Source of the DNA: Arthrobacter crusticola
Lineage (GTDB): Bacteria; Actinomycetota; Actinomycetes; Actinomycetales; Micrococcaceae
Assembly (NCBI RefSeq): GCF_004357995.1
Contig: NZ_SMTK01000005.1
Coordinates: forward strand, 124,001 to 188,000
Direction: 5' to 3'
DNA length: 64,000 bases
Part shown: one piece after another, positions 1 to 10,443 of the stretch
How positions within the stretch are numbered: the stretch's first letter is position 1
How the letters are laid out: each line of letters opens with the position of its first letter
Program-made: the position numbers and the translations under genes
Notes under the pieces: generated by a model
What the model was told of the DNA's origin: nothing
The model's input: the letters and a program-made list of their open reading frames with translations, nothing else
The model's database searches: none

Positions 1-157
1 ACGCGTTTTGCACCCCGGGGACGAGTCCGTCCTATGAACCGCGCCATGCGAACCCTCCAAAGTATCGGCCTGCTCCTGCGCCGACACCGGTTGAGCACCG
101 GCCCGCCCGCACCGGCCTTCCTTCACCGGGCTGCCGGATTGGCCTGACCCGGTGGAA

Positions 158-187
158 CTGCCGCTCCCGCTGGAGCGGGAGCGGCAG
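158..187 (-). terminator. Hairpin terminator after the membrane-protein gene
   Basis: A 14-bp perfect inverted repeat (arms 158-171 and 174-187) lies about 70 bp beyond the stop codon of the minus-strand gene at 260-883. The arms are entirely GC-rich and almost touch, so the real loop must open by a base pair. No U-tract is obvious, as is common for actinobacterial terminators. The rest of 1-259 shows no convincing gene. Confidence 0.55.
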
Positions 188-259
188 CTCGGACCGGCCG
201 CCGTGCCGGTTGGTGGGCTGAAGGACCGTGTCGACGGGCCGTCTACACCGGCCTGTCAG

Positions 260-883
260 CTAAACGTTCAGGCCGGCCGCAGAGTTCGCGCCGACCTGGT
301 CGACCTTGCGGTGAAAACGCATCCCGGCCTTGCCGCCGAGCACGGCCCCGATCAGGGGGACGATGACGGCGATGACGAGGGCGATGATCCCACCGGTGGT
401 CAGCGCACCCTCGTTAACGGGGATGCGGGGGAAGCCGTTGAGGCTGCCGAGGACGTTGAACTGGCTCCCGGCGACGGCGCCGAGGATGGCAAGGAGGATC
501 GCCACGGCAATCGCCCACAGCCAGACCGCCAGGCCCTGCTTGGCGCCGTCGAAACGCGCCATGCGCCCGGCGACATATCCGCCGCAGAAGTAGGCGATGA
601 AAAGGATTGCCGCGAGCACGAGTCCACTGACGATGCCCACTGTCTGCAGGTCCTGGGAGGCCTGGTCGGCGACCTGTCCGGCGTCGGCGTTGTTCGCGAC
701 CCCCACCCCTGCTCCGACAGCGCCGAGAAGTGCAGTGAGGACCACCGCAATGCCTGTGGCCGTCATCCAACCGAAGAAGGCCGAGCCGAACTTCATCCCG
801 CCGAACTGCCGCCGCTCCTCGGCGACCATCTCGTCACGTCTACCCTTCGGCGTGCTCGACCCGGACGTGTTGTGCTGTGCCAT
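260..883 (-). CDS. Four-helix integral membrane protein of unknown function
   Basis: A 207-residue protein with a hydrophilic N-terminal tail of about 35 residues, then four hydrophobic segments near residues 38-60, 83-104, 115-136 and 163-185, and a short basic C-terminal tail. Gly/Ala-rich helices resemble small actinobacterial membrane proteins of the TIGR04086/YrzE type, but no catalytic motif is visible and I assign no function. The ATG at 883 is preceded by AGGAG at a six-base spacing. It is divergent from the PRC-barrel gene at 1129, with a 245-bp gap between them. Confidence 0.75.
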   Translation of the reverse strand: MAQHNTSGSSTPKGRRDEMVAEERRQFGGMKFGSAFFGWMTATGIAVVLTALLGAVGAGVGVANNADAGQVADQASQDLQTVGIVSGLVLAAILFIAYFCGGYVAGRMARFDGAKQGLAVWLWAIAVAILLAILGAVAGSQFNVLGSLNGFPRIPVNEGALTTGGIIALVIAVIVPLIGAVLGGKAGMRFHRKVDQVGANSAAGLNV

Positions 884-954
884 GAAGATCTCCTCGAACG
901 TTGCGGTGCGTGTGGGTTGATCCGATCGGCACGCAGGGTGCCGATCGCCGTTTC

Positions 955-1015
955 AACGCTAGTAGCCTACCGCTAGATCGACTAGTAGTAAGCAGGCTTG
1001 CCATTTAATTCCGGG
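955..1015. promoter_or_regulatory. AT-richer divergent promoter region
   Basis: The gap 884-1128 between two divergent genes contains a distinctly AT-richer block with repeated CTAG words: CTAGTAG at 959-965, CTAG at 973 and CTAGTAG at 982-988. Two of these form an inverted CTAG-N5-CTAG. The composition and position suggest promoter and operator elements for one or both flanking genes. No consensus -35/-10 pair can be assigned with confidence. Confidence 0.35.
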
Positions 1016-1128
1016 GCCCCTAGAGTGGGCGGTGCAAGCAGCCCGGGGCCTCGTGCCCATGACCTCCACTACGGCCCCGCCCACCACGGCGGAGCCAGTG
1101 AACACCTTCGTGAACACCAAGGAGAAAC

Positions 1129-1917
1129 ATGATTACCCAGGAAAACCTGAACGACCTGGCCGCCGGCCGCGGAAACGTGTACACCAATGACGGCGGCAAG
1201 CTCGGCTCGATCGGCCAGCTGTATGTCGATGACGAGACCGGGCAGCCCAGCTGGGTCACGGTCAACACCGGCCTGTTCGGCACCTCCGAGTCCTTCGTGC
1301 CGCTCCAGGCCGCATCGGTTGACGGCAACGACGTCCGCGTGCCCTATAGCAAGGACCTCGTCAAGGACGCTCCCAAGGTGGACAAGGACGGCCACCTGAG
1401 CCCCGAGGAGGAGGACCGCCTGTACCGGCACTACAGCCTCAACGGCGGCTCCGACGGGACACGCGACGTCGACTACGACACCACCGGCACCACCACCGGC
1501 CGTGAAGCCGTCGGCCACGACACCTCCGGACCGACCACCGACGAGGCAATGACCCGTTCGGAGGAGCAGCTGCGCGTGGGCACCGAGTCGCGCGAAGCCG
1601 GCCGGGTGCGACTGCGCAAGTTCGTGGTCTCCGAGAACGTGTCCCAGACGGTTCCGGTGTCGCACGAAGAGGTCCGCCTCGAGCGTGAGCCGATCACCGA
1701 CGCCAACCGCGACGCCGCAATGGCCGGCCCGGCCATCAGCGAGGAGGAGCACGAGGTCGTCCTGCACGAGGAGCGGCCCGTCGTCGAGAAGGAAGCCGTA
1801 CCGGTCGAACGCGTCCGCCTCGACAAGGAGACGGTGACCGAGCAGCACACGGTCAACGAGGAAGTCCGCAAGGAGCAGATCGAACCCGACGGCGACCTCG
1901 GCCGCGGCCGGCACTGA
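1129..1917 (+). CDS. PRC-barrel and DUF2382 domain protein
   Basis: The 262-residue protein has an N-terminal PRC-barrel-like domain (about residues 1-95, opening MITQENLNDLAAGRG) and a C-terminal DUF2382 domain (about 145-255), very rich in Glu, Arg and Val, with the repeated pattern of paired E/V and R/L residues typical of that family (for example LRKFVVSENV and EEEHEVVLHEERPVVEKEAV). A Thr/Gly-rich linker joins them. DUF2382 proteins of actinobacteria and deinococci are often associated with stress or the envelope, but their biochemistry is unknown. GGAGA lies just upstream of the ATG. The gene converges on pdxS across a shared terminator. Confidence 0.85.
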   Translation: MITQENLNDLAAGRGNVYTNDGGKLGSIGQLYVDDETGQPSWVTVNTGLFGTSESFVPLQAASVDGNDVRVPYSKDLVKDAPKVDKDGHLSPEEEDRLYRHYSLNGGSDGTRDVDYDTTGTTTGREAVGHDTSGPTTDEAMTRSEEQLRVGTESREAGRVRLRKFVVSENVSQTVPVSHEEVRLEREPITDANRDAAMAGPAISEEEHEVVLHEERPVVEKEAVPVERVRLDKETVTEQHTVNEEVRKEQIEPDGDLGRGRH

Positions 1918-1941
1918 TCCACCGGCCCCCAGAGGGAACGC

Positions 1942-1975
1942 AGAAGGGGCACCGCCTGTTGGCGGTGCCCCTTCT
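1942..1975. terminator. Bidirectional terminator between the DUF2382 gene and pdxS
   Basis: A perfect 15-bp inverted repeat (arms 1942-1956 and 1961-1975) with a TGTT loop, followed by TGTTCGTG on the plus strand. It lies 24 bp after the DUF2382 stop and 29 bp after the pdxS stop, so it can serve both convergent genes. Confidence 0.9.
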
Positions 1976-2004
1976 GTTCGTGCGTTGAGCCCCCGGTGCG
2001 CCTG

Positions 2005-2919
2005 CTACCAGCCGCGCTCGGCGAGGCGGTGCGGCTGCGGCAGCTCGTCGACGTTGATGCCCACCATGGCCTCACCCAGGCCCCGGGAGACCTTGGCGAC
2101 CATGTCCGGGTCGTCGTGGAAGGTCGTCGCCTTCACGATGGCGGCGGCCCGCTCGGCGGGGTTCCCTGCCTTGAAGATGCCCGAACCGACGAACACGCCG
2201 TCGGCGCCGAGCTGCATCATCATGGCGGCGTCCGCAGGGGTCGCAATGCCGCCGGCGGTGAAGAGCACCACCGGCAGGCGGCCCTCCCGGGCGACCTCCT
2301 TGACCAGCTCGTAGGGCGCCTGCAGTTCCTTGGCGGCAACGTACAGTTCGTCCTCGGCCATTGAGGAGAGCCGGGCGATCTCCGAGCGGATCTTGCGCAT
2401 GTGCATCGTCGCGTTGGAGACGTCGCCGGTGCCGGCCTCGCCCTTGGAGCGGATCATCGCCGCGCCCTCGTTGAGGCGGCGCAGCGCCTCGCCCAGGTTC
2501 GTGGCGCCGCAGACGAAGGGCACCGTGAACTTCCACTTGTCGATGTGGTTTGAGTAGTCCGCAGGGGTCAGCACCTCGGACTCGTCGATGTAGTCGACGC
2601 CGAGCGACTGCAGCACCTGCGCCTCGACGAAGTGACCGATCCTGGCCTTGGCCATCACGGGGATGGACACGGCGTCGATGATGCCGTCGATCATGTCGGG
2701 GTCGCTCATGCGCGAGACCCCGCCCTGGGCGCGGATGTCGGCCGGAACCCGCTCGAGGGCCATGACAGCCACCGCGCCGGCGTCTTCGGCGATCCGGGCC
2801 TGCTCCGGCGTGACGACGTCCATAATCACGCCGCCCTTCAGCATTTCAGCCATTCCGCGCTTGACGCGGCTGCCGCCGGTCGAAGCGGCGGTTGTTGAAT
2901 TGTCGTCAACGGTGGACAC
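2005..2919 (-). CDS. pdxS: Pyridoxal 5'-phosphate synthase, synthase subunit PdxS
   Basis: PdxS condenses ribose 5-phosphate, glyceraldehyde 3-phosphate and ammonia to pyridoxal 5'-phosphate. It normally forms a dodecamer that receives ammonia from the glutaminase PdxT. The 304-residue length is right for the family. The TIM-barrel landmarks are present: [16 protein letters not shown] near the start, the lysine-containing strand [16 protein letters not shown], and the phosphate-binding end [19 protein letters not shown] followed by GSGIFK. The start is GTG at 2919 with AGGGGC upstream. Unlike many actinobacteria, no pdxT follows: the stop runs straight into a terminator and a convergent gene. 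Confidence 0.97.
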   Translation of the reverse strand: MSTVDDNSTTAASTGGSRVKRGMAEMLKGGVIMDVVTPEQARIAEDAGAVAVMALERVPADIRAQGGVSRMSDPDMIDGIIDAVSIPVMAKARIGHFVEAQVLQSLGVDYIDESEVLTPADYSNHIDKWKFTVPFVCGATNLGEALRRLNEGAAMIRSKGEAGTGDVSNATMHMRKIRSEIARLSSMAEDELYVAAKELQAPYELVKEVAREGRLPVVLFTAGGIATPADAAMMMQLGADGVFVGSGIFKAGNPAERAAAIVKATTFHDDPDMVAKVSRGLGEAMVGINVDELPQPHRLAERGW

Positions 2920-3036
2920 AGAAAGCCCCTAAAGATTGGTAAAAGGTAACGCATCCCATAATACGCCCGGACGGGCCGGCACACCGCGCCCGTTCCGGGC
3001 CGTTCCGCGGGTCGGCGCCGCGTCCGGGAAGGGCGG

Positions 3037-4002
3037 CTACCCGCCGGCTCCGGCGCGCGGGCGCCCGGGCGCCTCCGCCTGGTTTTCCCGCAGCGCCGGA
3101 GAGGAGCGCGGCACCAGGACCAGGACGGCCGAGGGCAGCAAAGTAATTTCGGCGGGGACGGGCCCGACCAGTTCCCCGTCGGCGTAGACGTTCAGGCCCG
3201 GCGCCGCGGTCAGGCGGACCAGCCGGCCCCGGGAGGAGGCGACGCCCGACTGGGTGAGGTGGGCGCCGCGGAAGGCGCGGAGGAACACGGAGACAAGGCG
3301 GACCCGGCCGCCGCCGCGCAGGCGGACGACGTCGAGCAGGCCGTCATCGGCGGCGGCGTCGGGAGCGATGCGGATGCCTCCGCCGTACTGGCCGACATTG
3401 CCGACGGCGACGAACCAGCCGCGAAACTCCTCCCGATCGCCGTCGACCTCGACTTCGAACCCGACGCCCTTCCAGGCGAGAAGTGCCCGCACTCCCCCGG
3501 CGAGGTAGCTCAGGGGACCCAGGCCGACCCGTGCGGCGTTGGCCAGTTCCGCGGCGAGCCCGTCGAAGCCGATGTGGGCGACGCCGAGGAACGGGACCCC
3601 GTTCACGCAGCCGAGGTCGAGGGGACGCACCGACAGGGCTGACATCGAGCGGACGGCCCGGACGGGGTTGACCGGCAACCCCAGCCTGCGGACCGTGTCA
3701 TTGCCCCGCCCGCCGCCAAGGGCGAGCAGCACCGCCGAGGTGCCGCGGAGGCCGGCGGCGACGGCCCCGTGCAGGCCGTCACCGCCGAGGGAGGCGACGA
3801 GGGAGCCCGGGCCGGCCGTGGCGGCGGCCGCGCGGGCGTCGGCCAGGTCCCGGGTCACATGTTCGACGACATCGTAGCCCTGCCCGGCCAGGGCACTGCG
3901 GACCCCGGCTCTAAATCTCAGGCTCCGACCGCGGCCGGAGGTGGGGTTGACGATCAGCAGGGCCCGCGGCGGGGCGGGCGCGGCGCCTGGCGGCACGCTC
4001 AT
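3037..4002 (-). CDS. Diacylglycerol kinase-like lipid kinase (DAGK_cat family)
   Basis: A 321-residue protein of the diacylglycerol/sphingosine kinase-like superfamily. Visible features are the opening strand LLIVNPTSGRGRS, the ATP-binding GGDG motif in SLGGDGLHGAVAAGL, a second glycine-rich loop LGGGRGNDTVRRLGLP, and the C-terminal beta domain with NVYADGELVGPVPAEITLLP. Such enzymes phosphorylate diacylglycerol or related lipids at the inner membrane face. The frame stays open to 4164, but the ATG at 4002 begins just before the first conserved strand and lies 31 bp after pgsA, so I prefer it. It is the fourth gene of the thrS-HIT-pgsA run. In mycobacteria this place holds a PIM acyltransferase and PimA instead. 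Confidence 0.85.
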   Translation of the reverse strand: MSVPPGAAPAPPRALLIVNPTSGRGRSLRFRAGVRSALAGQGYDVVEHVTRDLADARAAAATAGPGSLVASLGGDGLHGAVAAGLRGTSAVLLALGGGRGNDTVRRLGLPVNPVRAVRSMSALSVRPLDLGCVNGVPFLGVAHIGFDGLAAELANAARVGLGPLSYLAGGVRALLAWKGVGFEVEVDGDREEFRGWFVAVGNVGQYGGGIRIAPDAAADDGLLDVVRLRGGGRVRLVSVFLRAFRGAHLTQSGVASSRGRLVRLTAAPGLNVYADGELVGPVPAEITLLPSAVLVLVPRSSPALRENQAEAPGRPRAGAGG

Positions 4003-4033
4003 CGAGCGGTCCGGCCGCTGGAGGGCACCGGGT

Positions 4034-4660
4034 TCAGCCCTGTCCGGCGGGGCGGGGGTCCATCGACTGGCGCCGCACGGCGGCGACCCGCTGGAAAACT
4101 GTGACTCCACTGGCAAGGGCGAGCAGGACCAGGACGCCGAGGAGGAACTCCCCCGGCAGGCCAAGGCCGGTCAGTCCTGCGGTGACGAGCACCGACACGA
4201 GCCGCTCGGCGCGTTCGGCGATGCCGACGCTGGCGTCGAAGCCGAGCGCCTCGGCCTTGGCCCGGGCATAGGACACGAGCATTCCGAGCACGAGGCACAG
4301 CAGGGCTGCAACCGCCGTCGGGACGGAGTCCCCGCCGGTGAAGTACCAGACGGCCAGGCCAGCGAACACGGCGCCGTCGGCCACCCGGTCCAGCGTGGAA
4401 TCGAGGAAGCTGCCCCAGGGGCCGCCCGGTCCCCGCAGCCGGGCCATGATGCCGTCGATGACGTCGGAGAAGACGAAGGCGGTGATGAACAGCGTGCCCC
4501 AGAAGAGCTCGCCCTGCGGATAGAAGGCCAGCGCGCCGACGGCCACCCCCGCCGTGCCGGCGATGGTCACGGCGTCAGGGCTGACCCCCCACCGCAGCAG
4601 CAGCGCCGCCAGCGGGGTGAACAGGGTCGTGAAGAAGTTCCTCGCGTACTTGTTGAGCAT
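4034..4660 (-). CDS. pgsA: CDP-alcohol phosphatidyltransferase, probably phosphatidylinositol-phosphate synthase
   Basis: A 208-residue integral membrane enzyme with the complete family signature DG-x2-AR-x8-G-x3-D-x3-D, read as DVIDGIMARLRGP...GSFLDSTLD around residues 65-90, and about six hydrophobic helices. Family members transfer a phosphatidyl group from CDP-diacylglycerol to an alcohol. The position after thrS and a HIT gene is that of mycobacterial pgsA1, which makes phosphatidylinositol phosphate from inositol 1-phosphate. That substrate is inferred from synteny. It starts three bases after the HIT stop, indicating one operon. A phosphatidylglycerophosphate synthase remains possible. 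Confidence 0.88.
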   Translation of the reverse strand: MLNKYARNFFTTLFTPLAALLLRWGVSPDAVTIAGTAGVAVGALAFYPQGELFWGTLFITAFVFSDVIDGIMARLRGPGGPWGSFLDSTLDRVADGAVFAGLAVWYFTGGDSVPTAVAALLCLVLGMLVSYARAKAEALGFDASVGIAERAERLVSVLVTAGLTGLGLPGEFLLGVLVLLALASGVTVFQRVAAVRRQSMDPRPAGQG

Positions 4661-4663
4661 GGT

Positions 4664-5292
4664 TCAGGCACGCCCTTCCGCAGCATTGGCGTTGCGCACA
4701 CCCGCGGCAGCCCCGGAGGTGGGCCAGCCAGCGGCGACCTGCCGGCGCACCTCGTCGAGGGTCTGCGTCACCGCCTTGGTCTGGGCGATGATCGGCAGGA
4801 AGTTCCCGTCCCCGCCCCAGCGCGGCACGACATGCTGGTGCAGGTGCGCCGCGATGCCCGCGCCCCCGGTGCGGCCCTGGTTCATGCCGATATTGAACCC
4901 GGTGGGGTTGGACACCGTCCGAAGCACCCGCATCGCCGTCTGGGTCAGATCGGCGAACTCCGCCGTCTCAGCCCCGTCGATGTCGGTGTAGTCCGGAAGG
5001 TGGCGGTAGGGAACCACGAGGAGGTGACCGGGATTGTAGGGATAGAGATTGAGCACCACGTAGCAGTGTTCGCCCCGGTGGACGATGAGGGACTCCTCGT
5101 CGCTGCGGGTAGGGGCCACGCAGAACGGGCAGTCGTTCTCGCCGGTGACCTGGTCCTGGCCGCCCTTGATGTAGGCGAGGCGGTGCGGGGTCCACAGGCG
5201 CTGGAAGGCATCGGGCACGCCGGCGAGCTGGAAGTCATCCGTCGCCGCGGCATCCCCGGGGTAGTCCGCTCCGGCGTCTGGGGTCCGCTCCA

Positions 5293-5293
<1 letters not shown>
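4664..5293 (-). CDS. HIT-family hydrolase (Rv2613c-like, AP4A phosphorylase type)
   Basis: A 209-residue histidine-triad protein. The catalytic HxHxH-type motif appears as AHLHQHVVPRW, the nucleotide-binding strand as YPYNPGHLLVVPYRH, and a CPFC pair near residue 46 suggests the structural zinc site of this subgroup. The mycobacterial counterpart in the same position cleaves diadenosine tetraphosphate phosphorolytically. Here that activity is inferred. Its ATG overlaps the thrS stop by one base (TGATG-type junction), so translation is probably coupled. Confidence 0.9.
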
Positions 5294-7305
<2,012 letters not shown>

Positions 7306-7485
7306 AGTGGTCTCCTTGCGAAAGTGGTACGAGCTTATGGCTGGCGTTCAAGGCCGGCGCACCCGGAATCGGGCGTCGCCGCGGTCCTCTGATCGTATCC
7401 GCTGCGCTCGGGCGCGACCAACAACCGCCGCGCCACGCCCGGGCGTCCGTCCGCGGACCGGCGGAGGCGGTGAGAAGATCGGGGA

Positions 7486-7920
7486 ATGGATTCAACGGTG
7501 AATGTCATCACCCTCGGGGTGCGCAGCCTCGGGGCCTCCCTCGCCTTCTACGCAGACGGGCTGGGATGGACGCCCAAACTCTCCGTCCCGGAGGAGGTGG
7601 CCTTCTTCCAGGTGGGCCACGGGCTGCTGCTGTCCCTGTTCCGCATGGACCACCTCGCCGCGGAGGCCGGCGGAGGCGGGCCGGGGAACCCGCAGCTGTT
7701 CACCCTCGCCCATAATGTGGACTCTCCGGAGGCGGTCGATGCAGTGCTCCACGAAGCCGCAGCCGCCGGTGGGACGATCGTGGCAGCGGGAACCCAGATG
7801 AGCTGGGGCGGGTATTCCGGGTACTTCGCGGATCCTGACGGATTCCGGTGGGAGGTCTGCTACAACCCCGGCCTGAGGGTGGAGCCGGACGGCACCGTGT
7901 CCATCGTCGAAATCGCCTGA
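7486..7920 (+). CDS. VOC-family (glyoxalase/bleomycin-resistance fold) protein
   Basis: A 144-residue two-module vicinal-oxygen-chelate protein. The typical opening VITLGVRSLGASLAFYADGLGW and closing GYFADPDGFRWEVCYNPG are both present. Such proteins bind a metal and act as lyases, dioxygenases or antibiotic-binding proteins, and the substrate cannot be deduced here. It is a single-gene unit, divergent from thrS. Confidence 0.85.
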   Translation: MDSTVNVITLGVRSLGASLAFYADGLGWTPKLSVPEEVAFFQVGHGLLLSLFRMDHLAAEAGGGGPGNPQLFTLAHNVDSPEAVDAVLHEAAAAGGTIVAAGTQMSWGGYSGYFADPDGFRWEVCYNPGLRVEPDGTVSIVEIA

Positions 7921-8009
7921 CGGAATCGAAACCCGTGCACCGGCGTTGCACCTATAGGTACTGAAACCACAACAGCACCACTTTTTGCAGCCATCCCAGG
8001 AGGAGCACC

Positions 8010-8267
8010 GTGGATTACACACCAGAAAACGGGACCATCACCATGTTCTCGACGTCGTGGTGCGGCTACTGCCGCCGGCTGAAGTCCCAGCTCACAGCCC
8101 AGGGCATCGGCTTCCGCGACATCAACATCGAGGAGACCGAGGGCACGGCCGAACTGGTCGCCTCGCTCAACGGCGGAAACCAGACGGTCCCCACCGTCAT
8201 CTTCCCCGATGGCTCCACGGCGACGAATCCGTCCGTGGCGGAGGTCAAGACCCGCCTCGGCGTCTAG
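8010..8267 (+). CDS. mrx1: Mycoredoxin (mycothiol-dependent glutaredoxin-like protein)
   Basis: An 85-residue thioredoxin-fold protein with the active-site CGYC inside MFSTSWCGYCRRLKSQL and the cis-proline stretch QTVPTVIFPDGS. The CGYC motif and small size match mycoredoxin-1, which reduces mycothiol mixed disulfides in actinobacteria. The GTG start has a perfect AGGAGG-type site six bases upstream. The call implies the host makes mycothiol, which this window cannot show. Confidence 0.88.
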   Translation: MDYTPENGTITMFSTSWCGYCRRLKSQLTAQGIGFRDINIEETEGTAELVASLNGGNQTVPTVIFPDGSTATNPSVAEVKTRLGV

Positions 8268-8319
8268 GCCGCAGCGGCCGGCCGGCGGGCACGTTCCGCC
8301 GGCTGCGGCCACTGCCCCG

Positions 8320-8430
8320 CTGCCGGTCCAGCAGGTCAGGCCCTGCCTGCCGGCCCAAACAGGTCGGGCCCTACCTGCCGGGCCAAACAGGTCCGGACCT
8401 ACCTGCCGACCCAAACAGGTTCGGCCCTAC
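8320..8430. repeat. 28-bp tandem repeat array (three full units plus one degenerate unit)
   Basis: Three contiguous 28-bp units at 8347-8374, 8375-8402 and 8403-8430, each beginning CTGCCG and ending CTAC with a central CAAACAGGT, are preceded by a degenerate 27-bp unit at 8320-8346. There are no spacers. Each unit can form small hairpins, for example GGCCC-N9-GGGCC. The array fills the gap between mrx1 and the convergent lipoate-ligase-like gene, and its last unit provides that gene's stop codon. Confidence 0.9.
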
Positions 8431-9158
8431 AGACCCGGCGCCGGAACGAGCCGCACGTGCCGGTCGTAGCCGCCGAGAACCGTTTCCTCAAGATCCCGGA
8501 CCCGGATGCCCGGGCGAAGATCCTCGGCCGCTCCCGCGGTGGCCGGGTCCCACTTCAGGTCAAGGGCCGAATAGGTGTCGGTGAGCACTGCCCGCAGGGG
8601 CGCCGCGTCCTCAATGATCAGCACCGACGAGAACAGCCATGCCCCGGCCACTACCCGCTGCGCCGTTCCCACCAGCTTGATCCGCCCCTGCCCGCCCGCC
8701 GGGCCGTGGACACTGAACTCCCCTGGACAGTACTCCCCTGGGATCTCGCCCACCGCGGCGGAGACGCCGGCGTCCCGCAGCGCCCGGGCGAGGAGGCCGC
8801 CAAAGAATTCGAAGCGCGCGCGGGTGGCGGCCACCGGATCGGAGGCCGGTTCGATATGGTCGACGACCAGGCAGCCCCGGTGGTATGCGGCGGCCCTTCC
8901 GCCGGCCCGGCGCACCACCGGTTCGAAACCCGCCGCCCGTACCTTGCCGCTGGCCTCGGGGAATCCCGGAAGCCGTGCGTCGCGCTGCCCGAAGGCCACC
9001 GTCGGTTCCGGGCGGTACAGCCGCAGGGTGGGGCCGCGCCGCCCTGCGGCCACCTCCCTCAGGAGCCCGATGGCCGCGTCGAGGTCCTCGGCGGCACCCG
9101 ACGTGCGGCGCAGCTGGTGCACCTCAAGCGTGTCCGCTCCCTCCCAGGGGTTCCCCAT
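8427..9158 (-). CDS. Lipoate--protein ligase-like (BPL/LPL fold) protein
   Basis: A 243-residue protein of the biotin/lipoate protein ligase superfamily. Landmarks are PTVAFGQRDARLPGF, the ligand-binding loop VVRRAGGRAAAYHRG, KLVGTAQRVVAGAWLFSS with the conserved lysine before GTAQR, and a C-terminal segment resembling LplA/LipM enzymes. It probably transfers lipoyl or octanoyl groups to carrier proteins. The precise acyl donor is not visible. It is a monocistronic gene divergent from the lipid kinase at 9375. Its final codons and stop lie inside the 28-bp repeat array, so the C-terminus may vary with repeat changes. Confidence 0.82.
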   Translation of the reverse strand: MGNPWEGADTLEVHQLRRTSGAAEDLDAAIGLLREVAAGRRGPTLRLYRPEPTVAFGQRDARLPGFPEASGKVRAAGFEPVVRRAGGRAAAYHRGCLVVDHIEPASDPVAATRARFEFFGGLLARALRDAGVSAAVGEIPGEYCPGEFSVHGPAGGQGRIKLVGTAQRVVAGAWLFSSVLIIEDAAPLRAVLTDTYSALDLKWDPATAGAAEDLRPGIRVRDLEETVLGGYDRHVRLVPAPGL

Positions 9159-9374
9159 GGCCTCCGGCTCCGTCCGTTCGTTCCGCGTCGTCCACCTGCG
9201 CTCCGGCTCTCCAGCGGGCGGATCGACCCGCCGCTGTGCCGCCAGCGCCCGGCAGCGTGCCCCGCGCCCAATCTATATGACACTCTTGGAGCTGTAAGGT
9301 CCGGGCCGCCCCGATGCAGTACCCGCGGCGCTCCGGTTCCGTCTCGCAGCACCGAACTCCACCGGGGGCACTTC

Positions 9375-10271
9375 ATGGACTCAGCGCGCACCTTCGACTC
9401 CGTTTCAATCATCTTCAACCCCAACAGCACCGGCGACGCGCCACGGCTCGCCAAGGACCTCCACGATGACTTGGCCCGGCTCCTGTCCTACTCTCCGAAG
9501 ATCACCCTGCAGCCCACCGAGCGCGCCGGTCATGCAGTGGAACTCGCCCGGGAGGCCGCCCGGCGGGGCAACGCCCTCGTGGTCTCGGTCAGCGGCGACG
9601 GTGGGTACAACGAGGTGGTCAACGGGGTGATGCAGAGCGGCAGCAGCGACGCCGTCTGCGCCGTGATGGCCGCGGGGAACGCCAATGACCACCGCCGCAC
9701 CACCGGGACCAAACCCCTTCCCGAGGCGATCGCCGAGGGCGCAGTGCGGCGCCTCGACCTCCTGAAAATCACGATCGGCGAGGGAGCGGACGCCGAGACA
9801 AACTACGCCCACTCCTACATCGGCTTCGGACTTACGCCCGTGGTGGCCATCGACCTCGAAAAGGGAAGCAAGGGCGCCCTCAAGGAAATGGTGACGGTGG
9901 TGCGCACCTTCGCGAAGTTCAAGCCCTTCGAGATCCGCCAGACTGACGGGGTCCACCGCAGGTTCGACAGCCTCGTGCTGGCGAACATCCCGGAGATGGC
10001 GAAGTACGCCACCCTCAGCGAGGCAGAGGACCACCCGTCCGACGGACAGTTCGAAGTGGTGGTCTTTCCCCATATGGCCAAGTGGAAGGTGCTGCTGACG
10101 GCGCTGCGCGCCGCCTCCAAGGGGCTCGGAAAGCAGCCCAGCGTCAGCAGTTACGAGTTCACCACCGTCAAGCCCATGCCCTACCAGCTCGACGGCGAGG
10201 TCAAATCGGCCCCGGCCGAGACGAAGGTTCTGGTCGAGGCCGCCCCGCGCGCCCTGGCCGTCCTCGGCTGA
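9375..10271 (+). CDS. Second diacylglycerol kinase-like lipid kinase
   Basis: A 298-residue DAGK-catalytic-domain protein: opening strand VSIIFNPNSTGDAPRLAKDL, a GDGGYNEVVNGV segment equivalent to the family GGDG loop with Ser preceding Gly-Asp-Gly, a glycine-rich loop AAGNANDHRRTT, and the C-terminal beta-sandwich ending MPYQLDGEVKSAPAETKVLV. The open frame extends far upstream to 8457, but the ATG at 9375 has GGGGGC just upstream and starts exactly at the domain, whereas the upstream part is antisense to another gene. It presumably phosphorylates a membrane lipid. The SGDG instead of GGDG is a mild deviation from the gene at 3037-4002. Confidence 0.87.
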   Translation: MDSARTFDSVSIIFNPNSTGDAPRLAKDLHDDLARLLSYSPKITLQPTERAGHAVELAREAARRGNALVVSVSGDGGYNEVVNGVMQSGSSDAVCAVMAAGNANDHRRTTGTKPLPEAIAEGAVRRLDLLKITIGEGADAETNYAHSYIGFGLTPVVAIDLEKGSKGALKEMVTVVRTFAKFKPFEIRQTDGVHRRFDSLVLANIPEMAKYATLSEAEDHPSDGQFEVVVFPHMAKWKVLLTALRAASKGLGKQPSVSSYEFTTVKPMPYQLDGEVKSAPAETKVLVEAAPRALAVLG

Positions 10272-10443
10272 GCCGGGGTCCTGCCCGGCGCGCGGACGGG
10301 CGCTGATGAAGTTCATTGAGAACGCCGCGGCGGGGGAACTACGATGAAGGCACCGGTCCGCGGGGAACTCCGCGGATCCGAAGGTTCAGCAGAGGACCTC
10401 TCAAGCCGGGCCCAGCGCCCGGCGTCAGAACGCGAGGCAAACC

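Noticed and set aside
34-147. 37-codon open frame starting MNRAMRTLQSIGLLL at the window edge
   Set aside because: No ribosome site, no recognisable similarity, and such short frames are frequent by chance in this GC-rich DNA.
7306-7485. T-box or other riboswitch in the thrS leader
   Set aside because: I could not find a T-box consensus or a specifier-type stem; the thrS start has an ordinary ribosome site.
8347-8430. 28-bp repeats as a CRISPR array
   Set aside because: The units are the size of CRISPR repeats but are contiguous, with no spacers and no cas genes nearby.
8457-9374. N-terminal extension of the lipid kinase at 9375
   Set aside because: It is antisense to the lipoate-ligase-like gene, while a ribosome site and the conserved domain both start at 9375.
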